Origin: Bacillus wiedmannii
Lineage (GTDB): Bacteria; Bacillota; Bacilli; Bacillales; Bacillaceae_G
Reading direction: 5' to 3'
DNA length: 64,000 bases
NCBI RefSeq assembly: GCF_001583695.1
Contig: NZ_LOBC01000028.1
Span: 124,001-188,000 of the forward strand
Position 1 is the stretch's first letter. Every line of letters begins with the position of its first letter. Below the pieces are notes generated by a model that saw only the letters and a program-made list of their open reading frames with translations, had not been told where the DNA came from and made no database searches. Shown here in pieces: positions 17,346-24,974 of this stretch. Made by a program: the position numbers and the translations under genes.

Positions 17346-17905
17346 ATATCCATCTCCTTATTTTTAAAATAAATAAGAAAATCCATCCACTTATCCTTCT
17401 CTAAAGAAAAAGCCTCTCTCTTACATTCAAAAGAAAAGCCTGCTCTTTCCGCGAGATGAACGGATGGCTCATTATCAACACGTATATGTAATTCAATTCT
17501 ATGAAAATGAAGACTATTAAAAAATAACGATAACGCGTTTTTCACACTTTCAACACCATATCCATTTTTCCAGTATTGATTATGTATGGAATACCCCATC
17601 ATCGCCCATTGATAATCTATACGTAAAATTTTTATTAGCTCTAGCTTTCCAATATTAGCCCCGTCTTCTTTACGAAAAATACCTAATACATACATCTCAT
17701 CTCGATGTGCTGCTTCATCAAAACCTCTTATCCATTCCGCGAACCATTCTTTTGTTGAAGACGACATGTCATGATAACCATCATCGTATTTATATTGAGA
17801 TGGCAGCCTCTTATTAAATCCATCTAACCAACTTTCATAATCATCTTTTTGGAACGGACGGATCATAAGTCTCTCTGTTTCTACTTCTAATAATGGTAGC
17901 TTCAT
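17342..17905 (-). CDS. GNAT-family acetyltransferase, RimJ/RimL-like
   Basis: A 187-residue protein of the RimJ/RimL type: N-terminal ETERLMIRPFQKDDYESWL, central MMGYSIHNQYWKNGYGVESVKNALSLFF acetyl-CoA region, and HRIELHIRVDNEPSVHLAERAGF. Such enzymes acetylate ribosomal proteins, antibiotics or metabolites; I cannot tell which here. ATG at 17905 after AGAGGTAA. First gene of the four-gene operon, overlapping the SDR gene by four bases. Confidence 0.82.
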   Translation of the reverse strand: MKLPLLEVETERLMIRPFQKDDYESWLDGFNKRLPSQYKYDDGYHDMSSSTKEWFAEWIRGFDEAAHRDEMYVLGIFRKEDGANIGKLELIKILRIDYQWAMMGYSIHNQYWKNGYGVESVKNALSLFFNSLHFHRIELHIRVDNEPSVHLAERAGFSFECKREAFSLEKDKWMDFLIYFKNKEMDI

Positions 17906-17993
17906 TTACCTCTCATCCCCGAATTATTAATTGAATATTCTTTATTATCTTACACAAAATACAAAATCTAGTAAATTATTATGTTCCTTACAA

Positions 17994-18030
17994 ACAAAAA
18001 TCCAGTCATGCTCTCACTGCATAACTGGAT
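17994..18030 (-). terminator. Terminator after the acyl-CoA synthetase
   Basis: ATCCAGT (18000-18006) pairs with ACTGGAT (18024-18030) around a 17-nt loop; minus-strand TTTTTGTTTG follows. Confidence 0.75.
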
Positions 18031-18051
18031 TCCTTATCATCTAATCACTTT

Positions 18052-19554
18052 TTATTTTACAAGTACATCTTCCCTTAATTCCCTCTTCAACACTTTTCCT
18101 AAAGCATTTTTCGGTAATTTGTCCATAAATACAACTTCGGGTATTTTATAACTTGCTAGTTTTTCTTTACAGTGCTGCATAATTTCTTCTTCTGTTAAAG
18201 ACGTTTGCATGTCTTTTACAATGTACGCTGTCGGAATCTCTCCCCAAAAGTCATTTGGAACCCCAACTACTGCAACTTCTAAAACACCATGTATTTCATG
18301 AATGACATCTTCTACTTGATCTGGATATACGTTGTCACCACCGCGTATGATAACGTCTTTATATCTTCCCATAATATGCAGGAATCCGTCGTCATCTATC
18401 ATGCCAGCATCGCCCATGTTAAACCAATTATCTTTTACTACCTTCTTTGTCGCCTTTTCATTATTCCAATATCCTTTAAACATGTATGGACTTCTTACAT
18501 GAATTTCGCCAACTTCATTTGTTGTTAGTTCATCACCTGTTTCTGGATGAACAATTTTCAGCTCTACATGTTTAAGCGTTTTTCCTACAGAAGACATCTT
18601 TTCTTTCCCCATCATTGGATGCCAAGAAGTTACAACCCAACCTTCCGTACTACCATAGCCTTGCACCATATATATTCCTTTTTCCATATATTTTTGAATG
18701 AGTGTTTCTGGCACTTTTGTACCACCACTTTGCGCTACTTTAAAAGTCGAAATGTTACGTTCTTTTTTATTTAGCTCATCAAGCATGTAGCTATAAACAG
18801 CCGGGAATGCAAGCATTGTCGTAATTTTCTCTTCTTCAATCTTATCCCAAATAAGAGTAGGATTCGGATCAGCTAAGAATATCATCGTAACGCCATGATA
18901 AATACAATTTAAAATAGAAAGCACGCCACTCATATGAAACAATGGATGCACGGATAAAAAGCGCTCACCTGCTGGAATTTCTCTTTGTCCTGCAATCTCA
19001 GCAAAATAATGATGTAAGTTTTTATGTCCAATAACACATGCTTTCGCCTGTCCAGTCGTTCCTGAAGTAAATAAGTAAATCGCATCATCCTCTTCATGAA
19101 CTTCTACGTTCGGTTCTGTCATTGGCTGTTCTTGTAATGTTAATTCAAATGAACCAAAACCTTCTTCTGTCGTTTTAATTACATAAGAGATTTCTTTAAC
19201 AGCATCAATCTTTAATAAAACTTCTTTAAATTCTTCATCAATAACTAACACTTTTAATTTTGCTTCTTTTACAATCGTTTCTAATTCAAAAGCAGTAAGC
19301 TGATGATTTAGCGGAATACATACAGCTCCAATTTTTAAACTTGCCATCATAACGCTTGGAAACGGATGATTATTTTTGCATAGTATTCCAATACGATCCC
19401 CTCTTTGTACACCGTTATGTAACAAATAGTGTGCAAGCTGATTTACTCGTTCATTATACTGCTGAAACGAATACCTTTTCTCTCCCCCTACAAGCGCTTC
19501 CAAATTTGGTGATTGCATTGCTCTTTTTTGTAATAATTTTTGCATCGTTCTCAA
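18052..19554 (-). CDS. AMP-binding acyl-CoA synthetase (long-chain fatty acid-CoA ligase type)
   Basis: A 500-residue member of the adenylate-forming superfamily that activates a carboxylic acid to acyl-AMP and then acyl-CoA. Motifs in order: P-loop-like YLFTSGTTGQAKACVIGH (about 170), YGSTEGW (about 305), the adenylate-binding MGDAGMIDDDGFLHIMGRYKDVIIRGGDNVYP (quoted here only as GRYKDVIIRGGDNVYP), and the catalytic Lys in NALGKVLKREL near the C-terminus. The start is TTG at 19554 with AAAGGGGAG six bases upstream. Chain-length specificity cannot be read. It stands alone with its own terminator. Confidence 0.88.
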   Translation of the reverse strand: MRTMQKLLQKRAMQSPNLEALVGGEKRYSFQQYNERVNQLAHYLLHNGVQRGDRIGILCKNNHPFPSVMMASLKIGAVCIPLNHQLTAFELETIVKEAKLKVLVIDEEFKEVLLKIDAVKEISYVIKTTEEGFGSFELTLQEQPMTEPNVEVHEEDDAIYLFTSGTTGQAKACVIGHKNLHHYFAEIAGQREIPAGERFLSVHPLFHMSGVLSILNCIYHGVTMIFLADPNPTLIWDKIEEEKITTMLAFPAVYSYMLDELNKKERNISTFKVAQSGGTKVPETLIQKYMEKGIYMVQGYGSTEGWVVTSWHPMMGKEKMSSVGKTLKHVELKIVHPETGDELTTNEVGEIHVRSPYMFKGYWNNEKATKKVVKDNWFNMGDAGMIDDDGFLHIMGRYKDVIIRGGDNVYPDQVEDVIHEIHGVLEVAVVGVPNDFWGEIPTAYIVKDMQTSLTEEEIMQHCKEKLASYKIPEVVFMDKLPKNALGKVLKRELREDVLVK

Positions 19555-19650
19555 GTAAAACTCCCCTTTATATATGTTAGGTTTTTTATTTTATCAGATT
19601 AATTATTAATTTACTAAAGATTACACTTAGTGAATATAACACTAATAAAA

Positions 19651-19685
19651 AAACAGCCATTTACTTCACAAGTAAATGACTGTTT
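19651..19685 (-). terminator. Terminator after the quinone reductase
   Basis: AAACAGCCATTTACTT and AAGTAAATGACTGTTT pair with one G-U; minus-strand TTTTTTTATTAG follows. Confidence 0.85.
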
Positions 19686-19689
19686 CTCC

Positions 19690-20226
19690 TTATATATTAG
19701 AATACTGCTTATTCATCACATATCGTACATACTCAGGTGCACTTTTATCAACCTCTTCATCACTTAATTTATATTCGGCACCATATAAATAAAATGAAGG
19801 TATAAATTTCATGTCTGTATATAAGCACGTAGCTTGAAATGGTTTCGTCAACTCATCCATCGTAATTCCGCTATTTTCATAGTCTTTTTCTAATCCACCT
19901 ATAGAAATAGCTAAACCAAATTCTTTCCCTTTCACTTTATCTCCTTTTGATCCGTACGCAAATCCATATGTTAATACATCGTCAAACCATTTTTTCAATA
20001 ATGGTGGTGTGCTGTACCAATAAAGCGGGAATTGAAATATATATCGGTCATGTTCTACTAATAGTTTTTGCTCTTCCTCAATATTAAACTCCCAATTCGG
20101 TGCCACTTTATATAATTCATGCACCGTTATTTCATCCGAATGTTTTTCAAGTTCTTCAATCCATCTTTTATTAATTTTTGATTTTTCAATATGAGGGTGT
20201 GCTACAATTACAAGTGTTCTCATCAT
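19690..20226 (-). CDS. NAD(P)H-dependent FMN quinone reductase, KefF/YwrO-like
   Basis: A 178-residue flavodoxin-like oxidoreductase that reduces quinones with two electrons. It has the FMN-binding start RTLVIVAHPHIEKSKIN, the flavin contact FQFPLYWYSTPPLLKKWFDDVL, GFAYG, and the late SIGGLEKDY. ATG at 20226 is spaced 7 nt from AAGGGG. It is divergent from an HxlR-type regulator across a palindrome-rich 121-bp gap, the classic arrangement for a reductase induced by electrophiles or diamide via a thiol-sensing HxlR repressor. Induction is inferred from this layout. Confidence 0.86.
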   Translation of the reverse strand: MMRTLVIVAHPHIEKSKINKRWIEELEKHSDEITVHELYKVAPNWEFNIEEEQKLLVEHDRYIFQFPLYWYSTPPLLKKWFDDVLTYGFAYGSKGDKVKGKEFGLAISIGGLEKDYENSGITMDELTKPFQATCLYTDMKFIPSFYLYGAEYKLSDEEVDKSAPEYVRYVMNKQYSNI

Positions 20227-20297
20227 TTCCCATCCCCTTTTTAAATTATTCAATCCTTTACGTATTAGTATGAGTGAGTCACATATAATTGAAAAGT

Positions 20298-20335
20298 ACG
20301 TACTTTAAAGTGCTATAGGAACCTTAAAGTACCTG
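20298..20335. promoter_or_regulatory. Operator candidates between the quinone reductase and hxlR-type gene
   Basis: Contains AAAGTACGTACTTT (palindrome), ACTTTAAAGT, and a second TTAAAGTAC about 20 bp on. These are likely HxlR binding sites controlling both divergent genes. Confidence 0.55.
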
Positions 20336-20347
20336 TGGAGGTGTTAT

Positions 20348-20671
20348 ATGAATCAAAATGAAGACTGCCCAATTGCAACGACACTCGATGTTATCGGTGG
20401 AAAATGGAAAGTTCATATTTTATGTGTTTTGATGGATGGAAAAATGCGAACAAATGAAATCCGGCGAGAAATCCCAAACATTACGCAAAAAGTTCTGACA
20501 CAACAACTTCGGCAACTTGAAGCTGACGGGATTATCCATCGTACTGTATATCAAGAAGTACCACCAAAGGTTGAATACACAATAAGCGAATACGGGAAAT
20601 CTTTAATGCAAATTATGGATGAACTATGTGAATGGGGAAAAGATCATCAAATCAAAAGATTACATGACTAA
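20348..20671 (+). CDS. HxlR-family transcriptional regulator
   Basis: A 107-residue MarR-like winged-helix protein: CPIATTLDVIGGKWKVHIL, the RTNEIRREIPNITQKVLTQQLRQLEADGI recognition region (partial quote NITQKVLTQQLRQLEADG), then the wing PPKVEYTISEYGKSL. Cys7 at the N-terminus matches the single thiol-sensing cysteine of YodB/CatR-type regulators, so it may sense quinones or diamide. ATG at 20348 after GGAGGTGTTAT. Divergently transcribed from the quinone reductase it probably represses. Confidence 0.87.
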   Translation: MNQNEDCPIATTLDVIGGKWKVHILCVLMDGKMRTNEIRREIPNITQKVLTQQLRQLEADGIIHRTVYQEVPPKVEYTISEYGKSLMQIMDELCEWGKDHQIKRLHD

Positions 20672-20712
20672 AAAAACCTACCCATTTCTTTACATACTAG
20701 TGGGAACGGCAC

Positions 20713-20793
20713 ATCACTATCAAGCTAACAAAAAGACCTTAATAAGGAAACTTTCATTTTTATAGTCCATTTAAAATTTAGCTTGATAGTGAT
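20713..20793. repeat. Short element with perfect 16-bp inverted repeats
   Basis: ATCACTATCAAGCTAA (20713-20728) and its exact complement (20778-20793) enclose 49 bp that contain no ORF. The size and terminal inverted repeats suggest a MITE or the remnant of an IS. No T-run follows, so it is not an obvious terminator. Confidence 0.6.
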
Positions 20794-20919
20794 ACGGCAA
20801 GACCCAAATAAAGAAATATATTAAACAAATTAAAAACAACAACGCATACGACTAATGTTAATAAGAAAATTTCAGTCGCTGAATTTCTTACTTCATTTTG
20901 AAGTCTAAACAATCACCCA

Positions 20920-21186
20920 TTAAGCCAAGCTTAATAATATCGCTTTTGTACGATTATCCGTTACTTCATAATAAATTTCTAACCCTTTCCGAGTGCCTGT
21001 AACGACTTTAGTAGCTTTTAGTTTAGATAAATGTTGACTAATTGTACTTTGAGGCATTTGTAATGTTTCATACATTGTCGTTACGTTAATAGGGCCTTTT
21101 GCAAGCATTATTTTTACTAATGATAAACGGACAGGATGTGCTAATACCTTCAATACTTCAGTGATTTCTTCATACATTTCTTTCAT
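20920..21186 (-). CDS. ArsR/SmtB-family HTH regulator
   Basis: An 88-residue winged-helix protein: MYEEITEVLKVLAHPVRLSLVKIML, the recognition helix TLQMPQSTISQHLSKLKATKV, and the wing GTRKGLEIYYEVTD. No cysteine or histidine pair typical of metal sensing is visible, so it may be a non-metal ArsR member. ATG at 21186 after GGGGAGAAAAAAT. About 50 bp upstream lies a sequence that mirrors the sigI promoter in spacing and -10 element. It follows rsgI on the same strand. Confidence 0.82.
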   Translation of the reverse strand: MKEMYEEITEVLKVLAHPVRLSLVKIMLAKGPINVTTMYETLQMPQSTISQHLSKLKATKVVTGTRKGLEIYYEVTDNRTKAILLSLA

Positions 21187-21234
21187 ATTTTTTCTCCCCT
21201 TTTATATAGACATTAATGATATCCATATATATAA

Positions 21235-21264
21235 TTCGAAAGGATATACGATTTTATGTCCGTC
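21235..21264 (-). promoter_or_regulatory. SigI-promoter-like sequence before the arsR-type gene
   Basis: Minus-strand GACGGACATAAAATC ... CTTTCGAA, with the same 30-base distance and the same CATAAAATC and CTTTCGAAT blocks as the sigI promoter at 23671-23700, but GACGGAC in place of GACCCCC. The -35 element deviates from the SigI consensus, so it may be a related or decayed promoter. Confidence 0.5.
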
Positions 21265-21361
21265 ATTTTAAAAAAATGTTAAAAAATATCTTCAGATGGA
21301 AGGAATCCTCCCTATTCTATAGATTTTTCTTTCACTCTATATTATGTGATAGGAACTTTCC

Positions 21362-21822
21362 TTACTGAGACCCTCTACCATTGTTCTCTTGTTGGTGCCC
21401 ATTATTTCCTTGCGAGCCTCTTCCGTTGTTCTCTTGCTGGTGTCCATTATTTCCTTGCGAGCCTCTTCCATTGTTCCCTTGTCCATTCCCATTATTTCCT
21501 TGTGATTCTCTACCATTGTTTCCTTGCCCATTCCCATTATTTCCTTGTGATTCTCTACCATTGTTTCCTTGCCCATTTCCATTATTCCCTTGTGATTCTC
21601 TACCATTATTCCCTTGCGAGCCTCTTCCGTTATTCTCCTGTTGGTGCCCATTATTTCCTTGGGACCCTCTGCCGTTGTTTCCTTGCCCATTCCCATTATT
21701 CCCTTGCGAGCCTCTTCCGCTGTTCTCTTGCTGGTGCCCATTATTTCCTTGCGAGCCTCTTCCGCTGTTCTCTTGCTGGTGCCCATTATTTCCTTGCGAG
21801 CCTCTCCCGCTGTTCTCTTGCT
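21362..21822. repeat. Tandem repeats of about 45 bp within rsgI
   Basis: About ten units of roughly 15 codons encode variants of ENSGRGSQGNNGHQQ, with some units shortened to GNNGNGQ. They are coding-sequence repeats, not a CRISPR array: units abut without spacers. Confidence 0.85.
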
Positions 21823-22648
21823 GATTCACATTATTTTCTTTTATTTGCTTCGGTTGTTGTTCCTTAGATTGCTTTTGTTCTATATACTCTTTCTTCTCGT
21901 TGCTTTCTTCTTTTACAGGAGATGCGTCCGATGATGCATCAGAAGACGACTTTTGTTGTTCTTGATTAGACGGCGTTTCAGATGGAGCAAGCGATTTTTT
22001 CTTCTCATTCTCTTGTTTTATATAAACGCCCGTTCCAACTCCTGCTTTCTCGGCATCTTCCCGTATTTGCATCGTACTGCTTTGATATTCGACTGTAACA
22101 TGTTTTATCTCATATTCTTTCTTTAATTCCTGCATAGCCTTTTCCAACTGTGGTTCTAGCGACTTGTCCTTTGCAATAGCCGTTAGCATGACTTGCTTAT
22201 CATTGGTTAAGTACTTATCCTCTTGACTCTGCTTTATAATAATACGTATTACGTCTTGCAGATGTTTATTTTCCCACCTGTTCATTTCTTGTAAAATACG
22301 CCTTCCATCATCATTACAAGCCCGCAAATCTATAACACGAAGATCCTCCGTTACGCTCGCCTCTATACTTGGATTTATATCAACTGAGACATAAGCAAAT
22401 ACTTTTTCTTCTGGTTGATTATAGAAAAACAGCAATACGCATAGAAAACCAGCAACAATTACTGTTGTAGGCTTTAAGAAAGGTGGTATGGAAAAACGCG
22501 GCGCTCTTTGTTCTTGTTTGTTAAACGAGATTTCCTCTCCTATCATGTATGGGTGCGCTTTTCTTTTAAATGTAATAAACTCTCCATTTGGAGTTAAAAC
22601 AACTACGTTATGCTTTTTTATATCCATCACAATTCCTTTATTCATCAT
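21362..22648 (-). CDS. rsgI: RsgI-like anti-sigma-I factor with low-complexity tail
   Basis: A 428-residue single-pass membrane anti-sigma factor that holds SigI. The cytosolic N-terminal RsgI domain (MNKGIVMDIKKHNVVVLTPNGEFITFKR) is followed by a transmembrane helix around residues 60-80 (PTTVIVAGFLCVLLFFY). An extracytoplasmic region DINPSIEASVTEDLRVIDL follows, then a charged linker and a tail of about 140 residues of N/G/Q-rich repeats (GRGSQGNNGHQQEN and variants). ATG at 22648 follows GAGGGGAAAAGC and overlaps the sigI 3' end by 11 nt, so the two are translationally coupled. The tail may sense or bind the wall. Repeat number is likely variable between strains. Confidence 0.9.
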   Translation of the reverse strand: MMNKGIVMDIKKHNVVVLTPNGEFITFKRKAHPYMIGEEISFNKQEQRAPRFSIPPFLKPTTVIVAGFLCVLLFFYNQPEEKVFAYVSVDINPSIEASVTEDLRVIDLRACNDDGRRILQEMNRWENKHLQDVIRIIIKQSQEDKYLTNDKQVMLTAIAKDKSLEPQLEKAMQELKKEYEIKHVTVEYQSSTMQIREDAEKAGVGTGVYIKQENEKKKSLAPSETPSNQEQQKSSSDASSDASPVKEESNEKKEYIEQKQSKEQQPKQIKENNVNQQENSGRGSQGNNGHQQENSGRGSQGNNGHQQENSGRGSQGNNGNGQGNNGRGSQGNNGHQQENNGRGSQGNNGRESQGNNGNGQGNNGRESQGNNGNGQGNNGRESQGNNGNGQGNNGRGSQGNNGHQQENNGRGSQGNNGHQQENNGRGSQ

Positions 22649-23357
22649 GCTTTTCCCCTCTTATATAATCAAGAATGTATGTATAGTTGTTTGCAAAAAT
22701 AATACACATTGCAATAATGTATTTTCTATGTCGTTCCAACGTTTTACGACTTACCCTAACAAGTGGTTCAATATGTTTTAGGGGTAATTTTTTCTTTCGG
22801 AACAACTCTTCCATCATTTCCTCTTCTCTTATAATAATCTTCACAATTTCTATTAGATGTTCACGCGTATCACGATGCTTAGGAGATTCTTTAGCAAGCT
22901 CTGAAAATGTGATTTTAAACTCAGCTAACACACTTTGAAAATGAAGAATTTCCTCCTTGCGGTTACTATTTTCCATCTCTTTCATATACTCCGTAAGCGA
23001 CACTTGCATTTCTAACATTTCCTCTTGCTCATCTTCTTTTAAAAAGACAAAGTTATGCTTAGACTCCTTGCGTATATAGTCAATTACATCTCTTTTTATA
23101 AGAAGGTCAGCAAACGCTAGAAAAGATTTCCCTTTTTTATATGAATACTGTTCAATTGCTTCGTTAAACGCAAACAGTCCAATACTATATTCATCATCCT
23201 GTTCTGTAATATATCGGCGACAGACAGACGATATTGATTTTTTAATAAAAGGCTGATACTGTATGATAAATGCTTCCTTATCTCCTCCATTGTTTTGTAT
23301 GTCACATACGATATCTTCTATTTTCGGTTTTCTTAGGATCTTCATTACTAAACTCAA
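22638..23357 (-). CDS. sigI: RNA polymerase sigma factor SigI
   Basis: About 239 residues of the SigI branch of the sigma-70 family, used in heat and cell-wall stress in bacilli. It shows sigma region 2 (DEYSIGLFAFNEAIEQYSYKKG and FADLLIKRDVIDYIRKE, quoted in parts) and the C-terminal HTH LPLKHIEPLVRVSRKTLERHRKYI. The start is uncertain: GTG at 23360 and TTG at 23357 follow GGGAG by 7 to 10 nt; the longer frame from 23384 overlaps the ribosome binding site. It overlaps rsgI and is preceded by a terminator-like hairpin, a broken small ORF and a good SigI-type promoter, so it is probably autoregulated. Confidence 0.9.
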   Translation of the reverse strand: MSLVMKILRKPKIEDIVCDIQNNGGDKEAFIIQYQPFIKKSISSVCRRYITEQDDEYSIGLFAFNEAIEQYSYKKGKSFLAFADLLIKRDVIDYIRKESKHNFVFLKEDEQEEMLEMQVSLTEYMKEMENSNRKEEILHFQSVLAEFKITFSELAKESPKHRDTREHLIEIVKIIIREEEMMEELFRKKKLPLKHIEPLVRVSRKTLERHRKYIIAMCIIFANNYTYILDYIRGEKHDE

Positions 23358-23390
23358 CACTAGTAATCTCCCAGCCTCCTTCAAATAGCA

Positions 23391-23413
23391 AAAAGGCCAC
23401 TAAACAAGTGACC
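23391..23413 (-). terminator. Terminator or attenuator in the sigI leader
   Basis: Minus-strand GGTCAC-TTGTTTA-GTGGCC with one G-U pair, followed by TTTTT. It lies between the small pseudogene and the sigI start, so full-length sigI mRNA from the upstream promoter must read through it. Confidence 0.65.
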
Positions 23414-23490
23414 ATTCAACCACATTTTGTTAGTACTTTTCTTTTGGTTTGTCCTCTTGCTGTTGCTCATATTTTTCGAGGCCGATTTTT

Positions 23491-23647
23491 TTATATGACT
23501 ATTTTTTCCACTTGTACTAAATTGACGTCTGTATTTTGTACTGCTTTCTTATTTTCTTTTGCAATGCCACTTGCTCTTTTCTATTTTAGCTGCAATCTTT
23601 GAATAACTCTTCGCTATATTTTTGGTAATTTTAGCTTTTTCTTTCAT
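23491..23647 (-). pseudogene. Frameshifted ~51-codon ORF ahead of sigI
   Basis: From ATG 23647 the frame reads MKEKAKITKNIAKSYSKIAA and continues KIEKS before reaching TAA. Moving one base near the AAAAGAGC stretch restores a frame SGIAKENKKAVQNTDVNLVQ with ending VEKIVI and stop at 23491. Total 157 nt equals 52 codons plus one base, consistent with one inserted base. It would be the first gene after the SigI-type promoter. A sequencing slip in the A-rich stretch is possible. Function unknown. Confidence 0.5.
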
Positions 23648-23670
23648 TTGTTTTCTTCTACTTATATATA

Positions 23671-23700
23671 TTCGAAAGAACAAATGATTTTATGGGGGTC
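23671..23700 (-). promoter_or_regulatory. SigI-type promoter of the sigI operon
   Basis: Minus-strand GACCCCC (23700-23694) and CGAA (23674-23671) within GTTCTTTCGAATAT. ACCCCC and CGAA are, from memory, the SigI -35 and -10 elements. Suggests positive autoregulation. Confidence 0.75.
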
Positions 23701-23862
23701 AAAAAAATTTTTTTATACAATAGTTATTTTTTCAAAAATAAAAACCATCAATTGGAAGAAACTTGTTATAATTCCTCCTTATGGTAATTCCTTTGTAAAC
23801 CTTTTTATTTAAATGTATAATCGTATTAAAAGTCTAAAATTTCAGAATCGGAGGACGGCGTC

Positions 23863-24069
23863 ATGAAAAGTTTTGGTACGTTAGTAATCTCTACCGTCAT
23901 TTCAGCAGGCTTAGTGTATTATAATATCGATTCCTTTTATAATAAATTTACATCCGGGAATACATATTACTGGGTAAACGGTATCCTAGCTGCTGGATTC
24001 CTTATATCCTTAATTATCAACATAAAAGATATCATCAAGAAAAACTACACAACTTCTGAATCAAATTAA
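23863..24069 (+). CDS. Small membrane protein, two transmembrane helices
   Basis: A 68-residue protein with hydrophobic segments SFGTLVISTVISAGLVYY and YYWVNGILAAGFLISLII, and a basic, polar tail. ATG at 23863 after ATCGGAGGACGGCGTC; a short terminator follows at once. No family recognised. First of several small membrane ORFs on the plus strand up to 25.8 kb. Confidence 0.7.
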   Translation: MKSFGTLVISTVISAGLVYYNIDSFYNKFTSGNTYYWVNGILAAGFLISLIINIKDIIKKNYTTSESN

Positions 24070-24093
24070 GGAGCCTATTATGGTTCCTTTTTC
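24068..24093 (+). terminator. Terminator after the 68-residue ORF
   Basis: AAGGAGCC-TATTAT-GGTTCCTT then TTTC; imperfect stem (one G-U pair). Confidence 0.6.
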
Positions 24094-24137
24094 TATGCAA
24101 AATAAAAAAACAGCTGTTAAGCTACTTTGAATTCTTC

Positions 24138-24416
24138 TTATTCCCAAATGAAATGATATATATATTCTCCCGTTACACGTTCATTAATTCCAGCGATCCT
24201 AGCGAATCTCATTAAGTCCGCCCCTTGAAGAAAATACACCGAGATCGTAACTGGTACTTGTGACCACATGAATTGATAAAGCTCATTCACTCTCTGATTC
24301 GTCGAAACGATTAAATCATTTACAGGTCCATGATTCCATGCAGAGGTTTGAACCGAAGTGAACGGAAGGTCTTTCCCATTAACCACTATTCTTACCACAC
24401 TTTGAGTTATGTCCAT
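24138..24416 (-). CDS. Conserved-looking small protein, unknown function
   Basis: A 92-residue soluble protein starting at ATG 24416 (MDITQSVVRIVVNGKDLPFT), chosen because GGAGGGGATTGTT lies directly upstream; the open frame extends to 24509 without a ribosome binding site. It is rich in beta-forming stretches (VPVTISVYFLQGADLMRFA) and ends YIYHFIWE. No family recognised. Confidence 0.6.
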   Translation of the reverse strand: MDITQSVVRIVVNGKDLPFTSVQTSAWNHGPVNDLIVSTNQRVNELYQFMWSQVPVTISVYFLQGADLMRFARIAGINERVTGEYIYHFIWE

Positions 24417-24542
24417 AACAATCCCCTCCACCATTACAGAATTTAGACCTGTTTCTATACTCATATTCTTGATTAATAATAAATGTTTAAGGCAAGCCCC
24501 TATTTTCATTTCTACTCAAGAACAATTTATTTGATAAAATAA

Positions 24543-24567
24543 AAAAGCAGCGCATTCGCTACTTTAA
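24543..24567 (-). terminator. Orphan terminator-like hairpin
   Basis: AAAG-T-AGCG...CGCT-G-CTTT with a G-U pair, followed on the minus strand by TTTTTTATTTT. No minus-strand gene is seen directly upstream of it. Confidence 0.5.
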
Positions 24568-24675
24568 AATGTCCATTTTGTTCCAATTCACGTTTAATGT
24601 GTACTAATTTATGTTTTTTCTTCTAAATAGACCAACGATATATTATAATCCTCTATATACCCAAGAAGGTTTACC

Positions 24676-24777
24676 ATGCTTAATTTTCATAAAACATTCC
24701 CCATCTTAGGATTCTTTTGGTTTTTATACGGTTTCATTGGCCTCATCTTTTTATTACTATTCCTTAGCGTGTCGTAA
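24676..24777 (+). CDS. 33-residue hydrophobic peptide (sORF)
   Basis: MLNFHKTFPILGFFWFLYGF followed by IGLIFLLLFLSVS: one transmembrane helix covering most of the peptide. ATG at 24676 follows GAAGG at a 6-nt distance, and a TATAAT-like sequence lies about 30 bp upstream. Size and composition resemble small membrane peptides or type I toxins; no antitoxin RNA is evident. Confidence 0.5.
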   Translation: MLNFHKTFPILGFFWFLYGFIGLIFLLLFLSVS

Positions 24778-24974
24778 CAGCGCTTATAAATATATGTTTA
24801 ATGTATAATTTCTATATAACAAAGAAAAAAGCATCCATGTCCCATTGTTATTCCTCGCTTTCTATTAAAAGGATTATTTTGTTAAAAAATTGATTATTCT
24901 TTATAACCTCTATCTTTTTCTTTTATTCCCCATTAAAATTGAGTAAAACTATTTTGAAAACATAGGAGAAAGCT

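Noticed and set aside
14957-17905. Phenazine biosynthesis cluster
   Set aside because: PhzF is present but no PhzA/B/C/D/E/G genes are nearby; the neighbours are GNATs and an SDR.
21362-21822. CRISPR-like array in the rsgI tail
   Set aside because: Units are adjacent codon repeats in frame with no spacers and no cas genes nearby.
21381-21867. Long plus-strand and shifted-frame ORFs over the rsgI repeat tail
   Set aside because: They are shadows of the repeat-coding region; no ribosome binding site, and the composition follows the minus-strand repeats.
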